DNA from: an uncultured Bacteroidota bacterium
GTDB taxonomy: Bacteria; Bacteroidota; Bacteroidia; Chitinophagales; Chitinophagaceae
Length of the DNA: 64,000 bases
Assembly (NCBI GenBank): GCA_937928385.1
Contig: CALEZD010000077.1
Location: 86,199-150,198, forward strand
Reading direction: 5' to 3'
Shown: positions 1-7,407 of the stretch, one piece after another
How the letters are laid out: the number at the start of each line of letters is the position of its first letter
Numbering within the stretch: position 1 is the first letter of the stretch
The notes under the pieces: model-generated
Told to the model about the DNA's origin: nothing
Database searches by the model: none
What the model saw: the letters and a program-made list of their open reading frames with translations, nothing else
Translations under genes and position numbers: made by a program

Positions 1-1222
1 CGATATTTTTTACAATATTGCTAATGGTAATCACGCCCCGCAGGCAGCCAACAACTGGGATATAGCTTTCCAGACCACACGCTTTGGCGAGCCGATGTTT
101 AATGCTACTATCAGGGCTAACCACAACAAGCGCGATGTACAGGTGTATTCGCTGCACAAGCAGGCCAGTGTTCACTTCGGCAATTTAAGCTCAGCCGATA
201 CTATGGTTGCTTACGGCGACCAGTTGCTGAATGAAGATACTACCTGGGGCACAGGCGCATTTACTACCAACCGCGACTTGAGTAATCCCTTCGACTTTGG
301 TTGGGGTGTGTATGATATGAGTACGCATAACCTGAATGGTGACAGCCTGTACCTGGTAAAGGCAGGCAGTATATTTTACCAGCTGTGGATACAGAAATAC
401 CAGAGTGTAGGCAACGTGGGCTATTGGTTTCGGATAGCTAAATGGGACGGCACGGGTGACGTAAGCGACAGCATCAAGCGTACTGCCCCCTACAACGACC
501 GCCTGTTTGCATACTACAATATGGCTACCGGCCAGTTCCTCGACCGTGAGCCTTCAAGAAGTAACTGGCATATCATGTTCACACAATACCTGAAGGACCG
601 TGTATTTGGTGCCAACCCTAACAAGTACCAGAACTACGTTGGTGTGCTGAGCAACCTGAACGTAAAAGTAGCAAAGGTTACAGGTGTTAACCCGTCTACA
701 GTCACTTCTGCTAATTATATGACTTATACGCCTAACGCAAGTGCCTTTACCAACACCATCGGCGACGACTGGAAACGCTTTGCAGGTATGTGGACAGTAG
801 CGCCGGACACCAGCTATATCATTATACCTGATACTGCCGGCGGACAGCAGGAATACTATCATCTGCAATTCACCCGCTTTGATGGCACTGCCACCGGAAA
901 GATTGTGTTTGAAACACGTAAGCTGGCTACAGTAAGTCTTGGCGTAAGTGATGTAAATGGCTCAATGGCTCATTACAGCATCTATCCCAACCCCGCACAA
1001 AACGTGGTGAACATTATGGTAGACGCCAAACATGCTGACAACAATACAGTATTAGCTGTTACAGATATCACAGGCAAAGTAGTGGTTAACCAGCGTGTAC
1101 AACTGTCTGCAGGTGTAAATGCATATAGCGTAAATATGTCTGCATTCCCTGCCGGAATGTATATAGTAACTGTAAACAACAGCCAACTGAAGATAGCTGA
1201 GAAAGTACAGGTACAGCGTTAA
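1..1222 (+). CDS. HmuY-like exported protein with T9SS type A sorting domain (5' partial)
   Basis: The frame is open from base 2, so the gene begins left of the window and 406 residues are visible. The first visible segment carries the motif NNWDIAFQ after a stretch resembling the HmuY family of secreted haem-binding proteins. The last ~85 residues (from YSIYPNPAQ) form a type A C-terminal sorting domain, which directs export through the type IX secretion system to the cell surface or medium. A TonB-dependent receptor gene follows on the same strand, as hmuR follows hmuY in Porphyromonas, so a role in haem or another TonB substrate is inferred. The sorting domain is secure. The HmuY assignment rests on a short motif plus context, and I could not identify the haem-ligand histidines. 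Confidence 0.75.
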   Translation, partial: DIFYNIANGNHAPQAANNWDIAFQTTRFGEPMFNATIRANHNKRDVQVYSLHKQASVHFGNLSSADTMVAYGDQLLNEDTTWGTGAFTTNRDLSNPFDFGWGVYDMSTHNLNGDSLYLVKAGSIFYQLWIQKYQSVGNVGYWFRIAKWDGTGDVSDSIKRTAPYNDRLFAYYNMATGQFLDREPSRSNWHIMFTQYLKDRVFGANPNKYQNYVGVLSNLNVKVAKVTGVNPSTVTSANYMTYTPNASAFTNTIGDDWKRFAGMWTVAPDTSYIIIPDTAGGQQEYYHLQFTRFDGTATGKIVFETRKLATVSLGVSDVNGSMAHYSIYPNPAQNVVNIMVDAKHADNNTVLAVTDITGKVVVNQRVQLSAGVNAYSVNMSAFPAGMYIVTVNNSQLKIAEKVQVQR

Positions 1223-1252
1223 GCCAAGGGCAAAAAGAGTTGGAATAAATAC

Positions 1253-1285
1253 AAACCTTGCCGCCCGAAAGGGGTGGCAAGGTTT
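1253..1285 (+). terminator. Intercistronic hairpin between HmuY-like gene and TonB receptor
   Basis: AAACCTTGCC (1253-1262) pairs with GGCAAGGTTT (1276-1285), with a nested CCC-GAAA-GGG. It lies 30 nt after the upstream stop and about 21 nt before the likely receptor start at 1307. The downstream T-run is poor, so it may be a partial terminator or an mRNA-stability hairpin. Confidence 0.65.
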
Positions 1286-1306
1286 CTTCAAAAAATACAG
1301 GCATCA

Positions 1307-3565
1307 GTGAAAAAGCTTTTCGGAATATTAGGGATATTATTATCGGCGGTGGCATTGCAGGCGCAAACTTTACGCCTGCAGTTGATGGATAAAAATAATA
1401 GCGAAACCATTCCGTTTGCGTACGTACACTTATTGTCTGCTACAGGCACTATGCAGAACACTGTACAGAGTGATGAAAACGGTGTAGTGAATATTGTAGC
1501 CGAGGAATATCCCGTTACTATAGAAGTAAATGCATTAGGTTTCGAAACAGTTAAGAGGACTTTTCTTACTGCTCCGGCCGCTAATGTTATCACCCTGTAC
1601 TTGTCCAAGAAATTCTCTGCCCTGAATGAAGTAGTGGTAACAGGATTGAATACACCGCAAAGGCAGAAAGATGCATTGTCAGTGTACCGCATCATTACCA
1701 AAGAGCAGATTCAGGCACAAGGCGCCGTTACGCTGGATGAGGTGATGAAAAACCAGTTGAATGTACGTGTAAGCAATGACAACATACTGGGCTCAAACAT
1801 GCGTATGCAGGGCCTGAGTGGTGACAAGGTGAAGATATTAATAGATGGCCTGCCCATTAACGGCAGAGAAGGGGGCAACATCAACCTGAGCCAGATAAAC
1901 ATGAACAATGTAGACCGCATTGAGATAATACAAGGCCCGATGAGCGTGGTATATGGTACTGACGCTCTGGGTGGTATAGTAAACATCATTACTAAAACAG
2001 AAAAGAAACCATTGTCTGTAAATGCCGGTGCTTATTATGAGTCTATCGGCAGGTATAATTTTGATGCATCTGTGAGTAAACGTATCGGCCGGCGCAACCA
2101 ACTAACTATTGGTGGTGGCCGCAATGCCTTCGCCGGTTGGAATAAAATAGAACAGGTGAAAACCTATGAAGATGATACGCTCTATTATGCGCGGAGCTTT
2201 TTGTTTAAACCAAATGAACAATACCTGGGCAACTTTGCCTACAACTATACCGCACCTTCAGGTTTCAATGCACGCCTGGCCAGCGACTATATGCAGGAGA
2301 AAGTAACGAATAAAGGTGTGCTGGAAACATGGGATCCTTTTAACGGCGCTTACACCAAAGATGAATACTATCATACCAAAAGGTGGATGAACCGGTTGTC
2401 GTTGAATGGTAAGCTGGGTAAAGGCACCTGGCAGAGCCAGAATGGTTATATGCTATACTATCGTACCCGCACCAGCTACCTGAAAGATATGGTGACGCTG
2501 CAACAGGAACTGAACAGCCAGGCCGGCGCGCAGGATACTTCTTCATTCAGCGATGTGTACGCACGTGCCAGCTACAACAACCGTGTAGGCAGCAGGTTTG
2601 ATTATACAGTGGGCTATGATATTAACCTGCAATTTGCTACCAGCCTGAAGATAGCCGGAAAGGATAAACAAATACAGGACTACGCCGCTTATGTCAATCT
2701 TTCTTACGAATTGCTGAAAGACAAGCTGAAAGCGCAGGCAGGTTTCAGGGGAGCATATAACACGGTGTACAATCCTCCTGTAATACCCACTATCAACATC
2801 CTGTACACACCGATAAAGAAATTGCAGATACGCGCTTCTTATGCCGAGGGTTACAGGGCACCTTCACTTAAAGAAATGTACCTGAGTTTTATAGACCTGA
2901 ACCACTACATAGTGGGTAATGAAAACCTGAAAGCAGAGAGCAGCCGCCATATACAGGTATCTGCATCGTACCAGGCTTATGAAAAAGCAAATGACTACCT
3001 GCAACTGGTAGTGACGGGCTTTTACAACGATGTGTATAATGGCATCACATTGGCGCCTACCAATCCTGACGACCCCAACAGCATCAAATACACTTATGCC
3101 AACCTATCGCACCAGTCTAATGCCATTGCAACCGTACAGGCAGACGGACAATACACCAATTTTCACTACCAGTTAGGTTATTCATACAATCATACTTTTG
3201 CAGACCCGGGCAATTACAATGCATTCTCTGCCAGCGAGGCTACAGCAACGCTGCAATATATGTGGAAGAAGCCCGGCATCAATTTTAATACCGTATACAA
3301 ACTCAGCGGTAGTCAACCTTTCCTGCAATCGAATATAGATGGCAGCGCATCGTACAACGGCACGCAAAATGCCTACCACCTTTGCGATGTTTCGCTGGAA
3401 AAGAAATTCTTTGAAAGAAAACTACAGGTAATAGCCGGTGTTAAAAACCTGTTCGATTTTCAGCAGGCTACCATCAGTGGCAGGGCTGCATCAGGCACAC
3501 ATGGTGGTGGTATAGCCAGTTTCCTGCCACGTAGTGTATTTACTTCTTTAAGGTTGTCTTTGTAA
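1307..3565 (+). CDS. TonB-dependent outer-membrane receptor (HmuR-like position)
   Basis: A 752-residue outer-membrane receptor that would import a ligand using the proton-motive force through TonB. From the GTG at 1307 the protein starts MKKLFGILGILLSAVALQAQ, a clean signal peptide. An in-frame GTG at 1274 would add 11 residues but lies inside the hairpin stem and spoils the signal peptide. A carboxypeptidase-regulatory-like domain spans about residues 20-105, followed by the plug (LNEVVVTG near 110, then the DRIEIIQGP and YGTDALGGIVNIITK motifs), a 22-strand-type barrel and a C-terminal PRSVFTSLRLSL. It follows the HmuY-like gene, so haem is the favoured but unproven ligand. It converges with rpiB, with only 4 bp between stop codons. 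Confidence 0.93.
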   Translation: MKKLFGILGILLSAVALQAQTLRLQLMDKNNSETIPFAYVHLLSATGTMQNTVQSDENGVVNIVAEEYPVTIEVNALGFETVKRTFLTAPAANVITLYLSKKFSALNEVVVTGLNTPQRQKDALSVYRIITKEQIQAQGAVTLDEVMKNQLNVRVSNDNILGSNMRMQGLSGDKVKILIDGLPINGREGGNINLSQINMNNVDRIEIIQGPMSVVYGTDALGGIVNIITKTEKKPLSVNAGAYYESIGRYNFDASVSKRIGRRNQLTIGGGRNAFAGWNKIEQVKTYEDDTLYYARSFLFKPNEQYLGNFAYNYTAPSGFNARLASDYMQEKVTNKGVLETWDPFNGAYTKDEYYHTKRWMNRLSLNGKLGKGTWQSQNGYMLYYRTRTSYLKDMVTLQQELNSQAGAQDTSSFSDVYARASYNNRVGSRFDYTVGYDINLQFATSLKIAGKDKQIQDYAAYVNLSYELLKDKLKAQAGFRGAYNTVYNPPVIPTINILYTPIKKLQIRASYAEGYRAPSLKEMYLSFIDLNHYIVGNENLKAESSRHIQVSASYQAYEKANDYLQLVVTGFYNDVYNGITLAPTNPDDPNSIKYTYANLSHQSNAIATVQADGQYTNFHYQLGYSYNHTFADPGNYNAFSASEATATLQYMWKKPGINFNTVYKLSGSQPFLQSNIDGSASYNGTQNAYHLCDVSLEKKFFERKLQVIAGVKNLFDFQQATISGRAASGTHGGGIASFLPRSVFTSLRLSL

Positions 3566-3569
3566 TCAG

Positions 3570-4019
3570 TCAGATTTTATTCACCCTGTTCTCGTGGCGG
3601 CCACCTTCAAAGGCTGTGTTCAGGAACACGTCCACCATTTTCATAGCTGTTTCTTCTGAAACAAACCTGGCAGGTATGCACAGGATATTGGCGTTGTTGT
3701 GCCGGCGGGCAAGTGATGCCAGTTCTTCGTTCCAGCAGAGTGCGGCGCGTATGCCCTTGTGTTTGTTGGCGGTCATACATACACCGTTACCGCTGCCGCA
3801 TATCAGTATGCCGGCTGCTGCGTTGCCTGTTTCTACCATATCGGCTACAGGGTGCGCGTAGTCAGGATAATCGGTACTGTCTGCACTGTAGGGCCCTTTG
3901 TCCTCAACTGTCAAACCCGCATCCTGCAGGGCTTTGATAACATGCACTTTGTATTCAAAGCCTGCGTGGTCGCCGCCTATTACTACCGGAAGTTCTTTGT
4001 TGAAAGCTGTCTGTTGCAT
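3570..4019 (-). CDS. rpiB: Ribose-5-phosphate isomerase B
   Basis: Interconverts ribose 5-phosphate and ribulose 5-phosphate in the non-oxidative pentose phosphate pathway, in the cytoplasm. The 149 residues match the family's usual length. GGDHAGFEYK near residue 15, DYPDYAHPVA near 50 and ILICGSGNGVCMTANK near 71 are the RpiB signature, with Cys74 at the position of the catalytic cysteine. It lies 13 bp downstream of tatC on the same strand, so the two are probably cotranscribed from the tatC promoter. Confidence 0.95.
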   Translation of the reverse strand: MQQTAFNKELPVVIGGDHAGFEYKVHVIKALQDAGLTVEDKGPYSADSTDYPDYAHPVADMVETGNAAAGILICGSGNGVCMTANKHKGIRAALCWNEELASLARRHNNANILCIPARFVSEETAMKMVDVFLNTAFEGGRHENRVNKI

Positions 4020-4032
4020 AAGTACCTTTATT

Positions 4033-4887
4033 TTAATCTCTGTTTTTCATTCTTTCTTTATACGCCCGCTCGCTGATGGTGATGGATACCTGGTAGAGTA
4101 TCAGCAGCGGTATACATACCAGCCACAGCGAAAACATATCGGGCGGTGTAATGATGGCCGCCAGTACAAAAATAATCAATATAGCATAACTCCTTTTAGA
4201 CCGCATGAGCATGGGCGTAAGCAACCCGATGCGGGAAAGGAAATACACCACTACGGGGAGCTCAAACACTAAACCGATACCCAGCACCAGGTCGAATAAG
4301 GTGTTGTAGTAATTGGTGATGGTAATGATATTTTTGAACGTAGGGCTGAGGGTGTAGTTGGCGAAGAAGTTGATGGTAAATGGCGCTATGACATAATAAG
4401 CGAACAGAACACCTGTAAAGAATAGCAATGATGTCCAGAATACAATGCCGCGGGCGTGGCTCAGTTCTTTTTGGCTCAGTGCGGGTTTGATAAACCGCCA
4501 GAACTCCCAGAAAACATAGGGAAAGGCGATGATAAAGCCCAGCATGAACGATACGGAAAAGCTCATCATGAACTGGCCGGAGAGTTCGGTATTCTGAAAC
4601 TCAAGGTTGATTTCGTCGAGGCAGAGGGCGCTGATGTGGGTCAGTTCACCCAGCTTGCACATGATACGGTAAGAAAGGAAATCTTTTTTGGCAGGGGCTA
4701 CGATGATATTATCAAATACCTCGCCGCTGTATATGAACATGACCACCCCACCTACCAGTATCGCTATTAAAGCGCGTACTATATGCCAGCGCAGGTCCTC
4801 TATATGGTCTACGAAGGTCATTTCTGCATTCGGGTCTTTTTTGTTGCCCCGCTTGCCAAAGAATTTTCTTTTTTCGCTCACGCTCAT
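4033..4887 (-). CDS. tatC: Sec-independent protein translocase TatC
   Basis: Polytopic inner-membrane subunit of the twin-arginine translocase, which recognises the RR signal peptides of folded substrates. The 284 residues show the family marks HIEDLRWHIVRAL near the N-terminus, FWEFWRFIKPAL before the third helix, a conserved ITPPD loop and six hydrophobic segments. The first periplasmic loop (about residues 60-105) is longer than in E. coli TatC, as is common in Bacteroidota. No tatA/tatB gene is in the window. rpiB follows. A TAnnTTTG promoter sits 13 nt before the ATG. Confidence 0.96.
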   Translation of the reverse strand: MSVSEKRKFFGKRGNKKDPNAEMTFVDHIEDLRWHIVRALIAILVGGVVMFIYSGEVFDNIIVAPAKKDFLSYRIMCKLGELTHISALCLDEINLEFQNTELSGQFMMSFSVSFMLGFIIAFPYVFWEFWRFIKPALSQKELSHARGIVFWTSLLFFTGVLFAYYVIAPFTINFFANYTLSPTFKNIITITNYYNTLFDLVLGIGLVFELPVVVYFLSRIGLLTPMLMRSKRSYAILIIFVLAAIITPPDMFSLWLVCIPLLILYQVSITISERAYKERMKNRD

Positions 4888-4900
4888 TATTTACAGGCGG

Positions 4901-4908
4901 CAAAGTTA
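4901..4908 (-). promoter_or_regulatory. TAACTTTG promoter element for tatC-rpiB
   Basis: On the minus strand the sequence is TAACTTTG, a perfect match to the Bacteroidota -7 consensus TAnnTTTG. It ends 13 nt before the tatC ATG, which predicts a very short leader. No clear TTG -33 box was found. Confidence 0.6.
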
Positions 4909-4950
4909 GATAATAAAACTCCTGACTGTATAACCATATTTTCATAATAT

Positions 4951-4976
4951 AAAAAAGGGCGGCACAGCTGCCGCCC
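4951..4976 (-). terminator. Rho-independent terminator of the sigma factor/protease operon
   Basis: On the minus strand GGGCGGCA-gctg-TGCCGCCC (4976-4957) is followed directly by six T residues. It lies 23 nt after the stop of the anti-sigma-like protease gene and insulates that operon from tatC. Confidence 0.88.
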
Positions 4977-4998
4977 GAAATATATATGAGCAATAAAA

Positions 4999-6075
4999 TT
5001 ATTTTTTATACACCTTAATGGCGCAGGTATAATACTCCATTTTTTCAATCTGCTGTTCCCTGCCCAGTTTGCCCAATTTGCTGTAGGCATTCAGCCTTAT
5101 CTTATTCTTTTCGGGTACACTGTTCAGCAGGTCGATAATAGCCTCGGATGCCACGGCGTAGGTAGTACCCTCGCTTTCACTTTCTTTACCTGTAATGATA
5201 CCTATGATATTACCTGAAGCATCCGCCACGGGAGAGCCGCTCTGACCCGGCCCGGCAGGAATGTCTAAGCGGTATTGCGATGAGTCGCCGTTATACCCGT
5301 TTTTGGCGCTGATATAGCCCTCGTTGTACACAATCTCATCTTGCGGGAAACCCAGTGTAAACACCCTGGCACCCAGTTTCTTTTTGCTTTTGGCTATAGA
5401 GTAGGGTACATCCTGCTTGCTGAACCTGAATTTTTTGTCTTCTACCTTCAGCACTACCACGTCTGTAGCTTCGTTGAAGGCTACTATATGTGTTTTGTAA
5501 TAATTACCGTCACGGTTCTGGATATATACCGAATCCGCACCCGATATTACGTGGTAGCTGGTCACTAAGTAGCCATCGTTGGTAAGGGCGAAGCCGGTAC
5601 CTGTATAGCGGGCCTCTAACTGGGGCGTTACGGTGGCCTGTTCTTTTATATCCCTGATTATCTTGTTCTGCGAGCGTTTGTATGTTTCCAGGTCGCGGCG
5701 CAGCAAGCTGTATTGAGAAGCTATTTTGTTGTTGTTGTGCTGCGCTATCCAAAATGTAGCCAGCGAAGTAATGATGGCTATAGATGCTGCTATAGCTGCT
5801 GTGCGCCAGTGGTTGCGCACCAGCGATATGGTTTTGGGTACTATAGTACCCGGTTGTTGTGCTGTAGCAGATTGATGAGCCTCTGCCAACGCGTTTTTAA
5901 AGCGTTTATGGTCGCCGCTGCCTTGCAGCGAGCGGAGCATATTAACAGCATCCCGGAACTCCGCGGCAAAGGCCGGGTCGGCCTGCTTCCTTTCATCCAG
6001 CAGTTGTTTATCTGCTGCATGCATGCTGCCATCTACCCAGGCTTCGGCCAGTTCCCAAATATTCTTGTTATACAT
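4999..6075 (-). CDS. Membrane-anchored trypsin-like serine protease with N-terminal anti-sigma-like domain
   Basis: A 358-residue protein in three parts. Residues 1-85 are soluble and acidic/helical and resemble the cytoplasmic domain of Bacteroidota anti-sigma factors (WELAEAWVDG, then ADPAFAAEF). Residues about 92-111 form one transmembrane helix, followed by a charged, coiled-coil-like stalk to ~145. Residues 155-320 are a trypsin/DegP-type domain with the triad His175 (SYHVISGAD), Asp205 (EATDVVVLKV) and Ser279 (GPGQSGSPV). There is no PDZ domain. The gene starts 12 bp after the ECF sigma factor gene, the usual place for its anti-sigma factor. I infer that it tethers the sigma factor at the inner membrane and couples release to a periplasmic protease or peptide-sensing domain; this is not shown. 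It could instead be a membrane-bound protease merely cotranscribed with the sigma gene. Confidence 0.85.
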   Translation of the reverse strand: MYNKNIWELAEAWVDGSMHAADKQLLDERKQADPAFAAEFRDAVNMLRSLQGSGDHKRFKNALAEAHQSATAQQPGTIVPKTISLVRNHWRTAAIAASIAIITSLATFWIAQHNNNKIASQYSLLRRDLETYKRSQNKIIRDIKEQATVTPQLEARYTGTGFALTNDGYLVTSYHVISGADSVYIQNRDGNYYKTHIVAFNEATDVVVLKVEDKKFRFSKQDVPYSIAKSKKKLGARVFTLGFPQDEIVYNEGYISAKNGYNGDSSQYRLDIPAGPGQSGSPVADASGNIIGIITGKESESEGTTYAVASEAIIDLLNSVPEKNKIRLNAYSKLGKLGREQQIEKMEYYTCAIKVYKK

Positions 6076-6087
6076 TTCTGTTGCTTA

Positions 6088-6660
6088 TCATTTCACCTGT
6101 GTACTATAAAATAATTTCTTCAATCGCGCCAGGCACTTATATTTCTGTGTTTTGGCATTATCTGCATTGGTATAGCCAAAATCGGCGGCTATCTGCTGCA
6201 TACTGTTATCGTTAAAATAGAACGACTTTAATAATGAAGCACAGGGTTCACCCAGTTTATCCAGCGCCTGGTCCAGTTGCTTGTAATGTATTTCCCGTTC
6301 CTGGTGCGCCTTTATATCGTCTTCATAATTAGCCGCTATATTCAGTTCGTCCCCTTCATCTATCTTCACCACTCCTGCCTGCCTGCCCTGTAGCTTTTTA
6401 TACCACAGGTTGCGCGCTATGGCAAAGAGATAAGTGCTGAGCTTACTGGTCAACTCAAAATCGCCGTTGCGCGACTTTTCGTACAGCACAATCATCGATT
6501 CCTGGCAAATATCCGCTGCGTCATCATCGTTGCCGCCCATCTTGGCCATCCACCGCGATACCATGCGATATTGACGGCTATAAACCTCTTCCATTGCGGC
6601 ATGGTTGCCTTGCACCAACTGCCGCAGTAATTCCTGTTCTGTATATAAGTCGTTGTGCAA
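6088..6660 (-). CDS. ECF-type RNA polymerase sigma-70 factor
   Basis: A 190-residue extracytoplasmic-function sigma factor that would direct RNA polymerase to a dedicated regulon. Region 2 (about residues 15-95) contains the AADICQESMIVLYEKSR and FAIARNLWYKKL motifs; region 4 (about 120-185) contains LLKSFYFNDNSMQQIAADFG and the helix-turn-helix. Regions 1.1 and 3 are absent, as in all ECF factors. The first codon is TTG with an in-frame stop directly upstream, so no earlier start exists; the next internal ATG would remove part of region 2. Its operon partner is the anti-sigma-like protease 12 bp downstream. The upstream region holds a TACCTTTG promoter and an element repeated in front of the divergent lipoprotein gene. 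Confidence 0.94.
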   Translation of the reverse strand: MHNDLYTEQELLRQLVQGNHAAMEEVYSRQYRMVSRWMAKMGGNDDDAADICQESMIVLYEKSRNGDFELTSKLSTYLFAIARNLWYKKLQGRQAGVVKIDEGDELNIAANYEDDIKAHQEREIHYKQLDQALDKLGEPCASLLKSFYFNDNSMQQIAADFGYTNADNAKTQKYKCLARLKKLFYSTQVK

Positions 6661-6680
6661 CTATTAATAAGTTTTTGGCC

Positions 6681-6697
6681 AAAAGGTAACCCGCCCG
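6681..6697 (-). promoter_or_regulatory. Shared element CGGGCGGGTTACCTTTT, copy in front of the sigma factor gene
   Basis: Read on the minus strand this is CGGGCGGGTTACCTTTT, ending 20 nt before the TTG start of the sigma factor gene. Positions 6831-6846 on the plus strand carry the same word with one G fewer, facing the divergent lipoprotein gene. TTACCTTTT itself resembles a TAnnTTTG -7 box. Confidence 0.6.
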
Positions 6698-6718
6698 GCG
6701 CGATTTTAGTTGTTAATT

Positions 6719-6726
6719 CAAAGGTA
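6719..6726 (-). promoter_or_regulatory. TACCTTTG promoter element for the sigma factor/protease operon
   Basis: The minus strand reads TACCTTTG, a perfect TAnnTTTG match, 58 nt upstream of the sigma factor start codon. The -33 position holds a T-rich run rather than a clear TTG. Confidence 0.55.
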
Positions 6727-6830
6727 AAACTAAGCTGAGAGAAAAAATATTTTAGCGTTAATTAATATTTTATGATGATTGTTAATGCATTATAGGTTAT
6801 AAAAAATATAATGTAAAAATAATTAGTTTT

Positions 6831-6846
6831 CGGGCGGTTACCTTTT
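6831..6846 (+). promoter_or_regulatory. Shared element CGGGCGGTTACCTTTT, copy in front of the lipoprotein gene
   Basis: The plus strand reads CGGGCGGTTACCTTTT, 50 nt before the lipoprotein ATG. It matches the element at 6681-6697 (opposite strand) at every base except a one-base difference in the G run. Placement relative to each divergent gene suggests a promoter or operator read by the same regulator, possibly the encoded sigma factor. Confidence 0.6.
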
Positions 6847-6896
6847 TTCGTTTAGGGTATTAATGGGAAACTATTCATTTTTAAAAAACTACAATT

Positions 6897-7115
6897 ATGA
6901 AATTCGTAAAACTCGGAATTTTCACACTGGCATTAGGTATGTTCATCGCATCTTGCGGTAGCAACGAAGAAGCAGCTACTGAAGAGCCTGCTGCAACTGA
7001 AGAAACTACAGAAATGGCACCTGCTGCAGAAGAAATGCCTGCTGCTGAGCCAGTAGCTGATTCTACAGCTGCACCTGCTGAAGCTGCTCCTGCAACTGAA
7101 GCAACTGCACAGTAA
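6897..7115 (+). CDS. Small acidic Ala/Glu/Pro/Thr-rich lipoprotein
   Basis: A 72-residue protein with a classic lipoprotein signal: MKFVKL, a hydrophobic core, then the lipobox IASC with Cys20. The mature part is only about 52 residues and is built almost entirely of A, E, P and T, so it is probably disordered and strongly acidic. It has its own terminator right downstream and is divergent from the sigma/anti-sigma-protease operon, with which it shares an upstream element. It could be an abundant envelope lipoprotein under that sigma factor's control (inference). I recognise no family beyond low-complexity lipoproteins of Bacteroidota. Confidence 0.85.
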   Translation: MKFVKLGIFTLALGMFIASCGSNEEAATEEPAATEETTEMAPAAEEMPAAEPVADSTAAPAEAAPATEATAQ

Positions 7116-7140
7116 TCATTTTCTGATAAGAAATAGATGA

Positions 7141-7165
7141 GCCGTCACTTATGTGACGGCTTTTT
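7141..7165 (+). terminator. Rho-independent terminator of the small lipoprotein gene
   Basis: Perfect 8-bp stem GCCGTCAC-ttat-GTGACGGC followed by five T, 25 nt after the lipoprotein stop codon. Confidence 0.93.
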
Positions 7166-7184
7166 CTGTTTAAGTATCGTCCTC

Positions 7185-7278
7185 TTGTCGGTCAACCTGA
7201 CAACGCCTAACAAAGGGGAGGTTTGCAGTGTATACAAAGTTGTTTCCCCTTTGGTCGGTCTTGTGACCGTACCAATCA
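7185..7278. repeat. REP-like pair left of the RAYT gene
   Basis: Two opposed copies of one repeat. About 7197-7222 reads TGACAACGCCTAACAAAGGG and on, a degenerate inverted copy. 7243-7278 is a forward copy containing CCTTTGGTCGGT, a short loop, then ACCGTACCAATCA. The forward copy can fold as TTGGT-C-GGTC / GACC-G-TACCAA. The same inverted-then-forward order recurs to the right of the RAYT gene (7933-7963 and 8141-8174). Confidence 0.7.
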
Positions 7279-7324
7279 GGCATAATACACTATGCAGTTA
7301 CCCACCGACCAATCAATCAGGTTT

Positions 7325-7371
7325 GGTTGATACTACCACTCTCCAATCAGGATTGGGTTGATACTACCACT
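7325..7371. repeat. 16-bp direct repeat, period 31
   Basis: GGTTGATACTACCACT occurs at 7325-7340 and again at 7356-7371, each followed by a CCAATC- or CCAACC-like run. It lies just upstream of the RAYT start. Confidence 0.8.
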
Positions 7372-7407
7372 ATCCAACCTGAATACTTTTTCTACTATAT
7401 TTATCCC

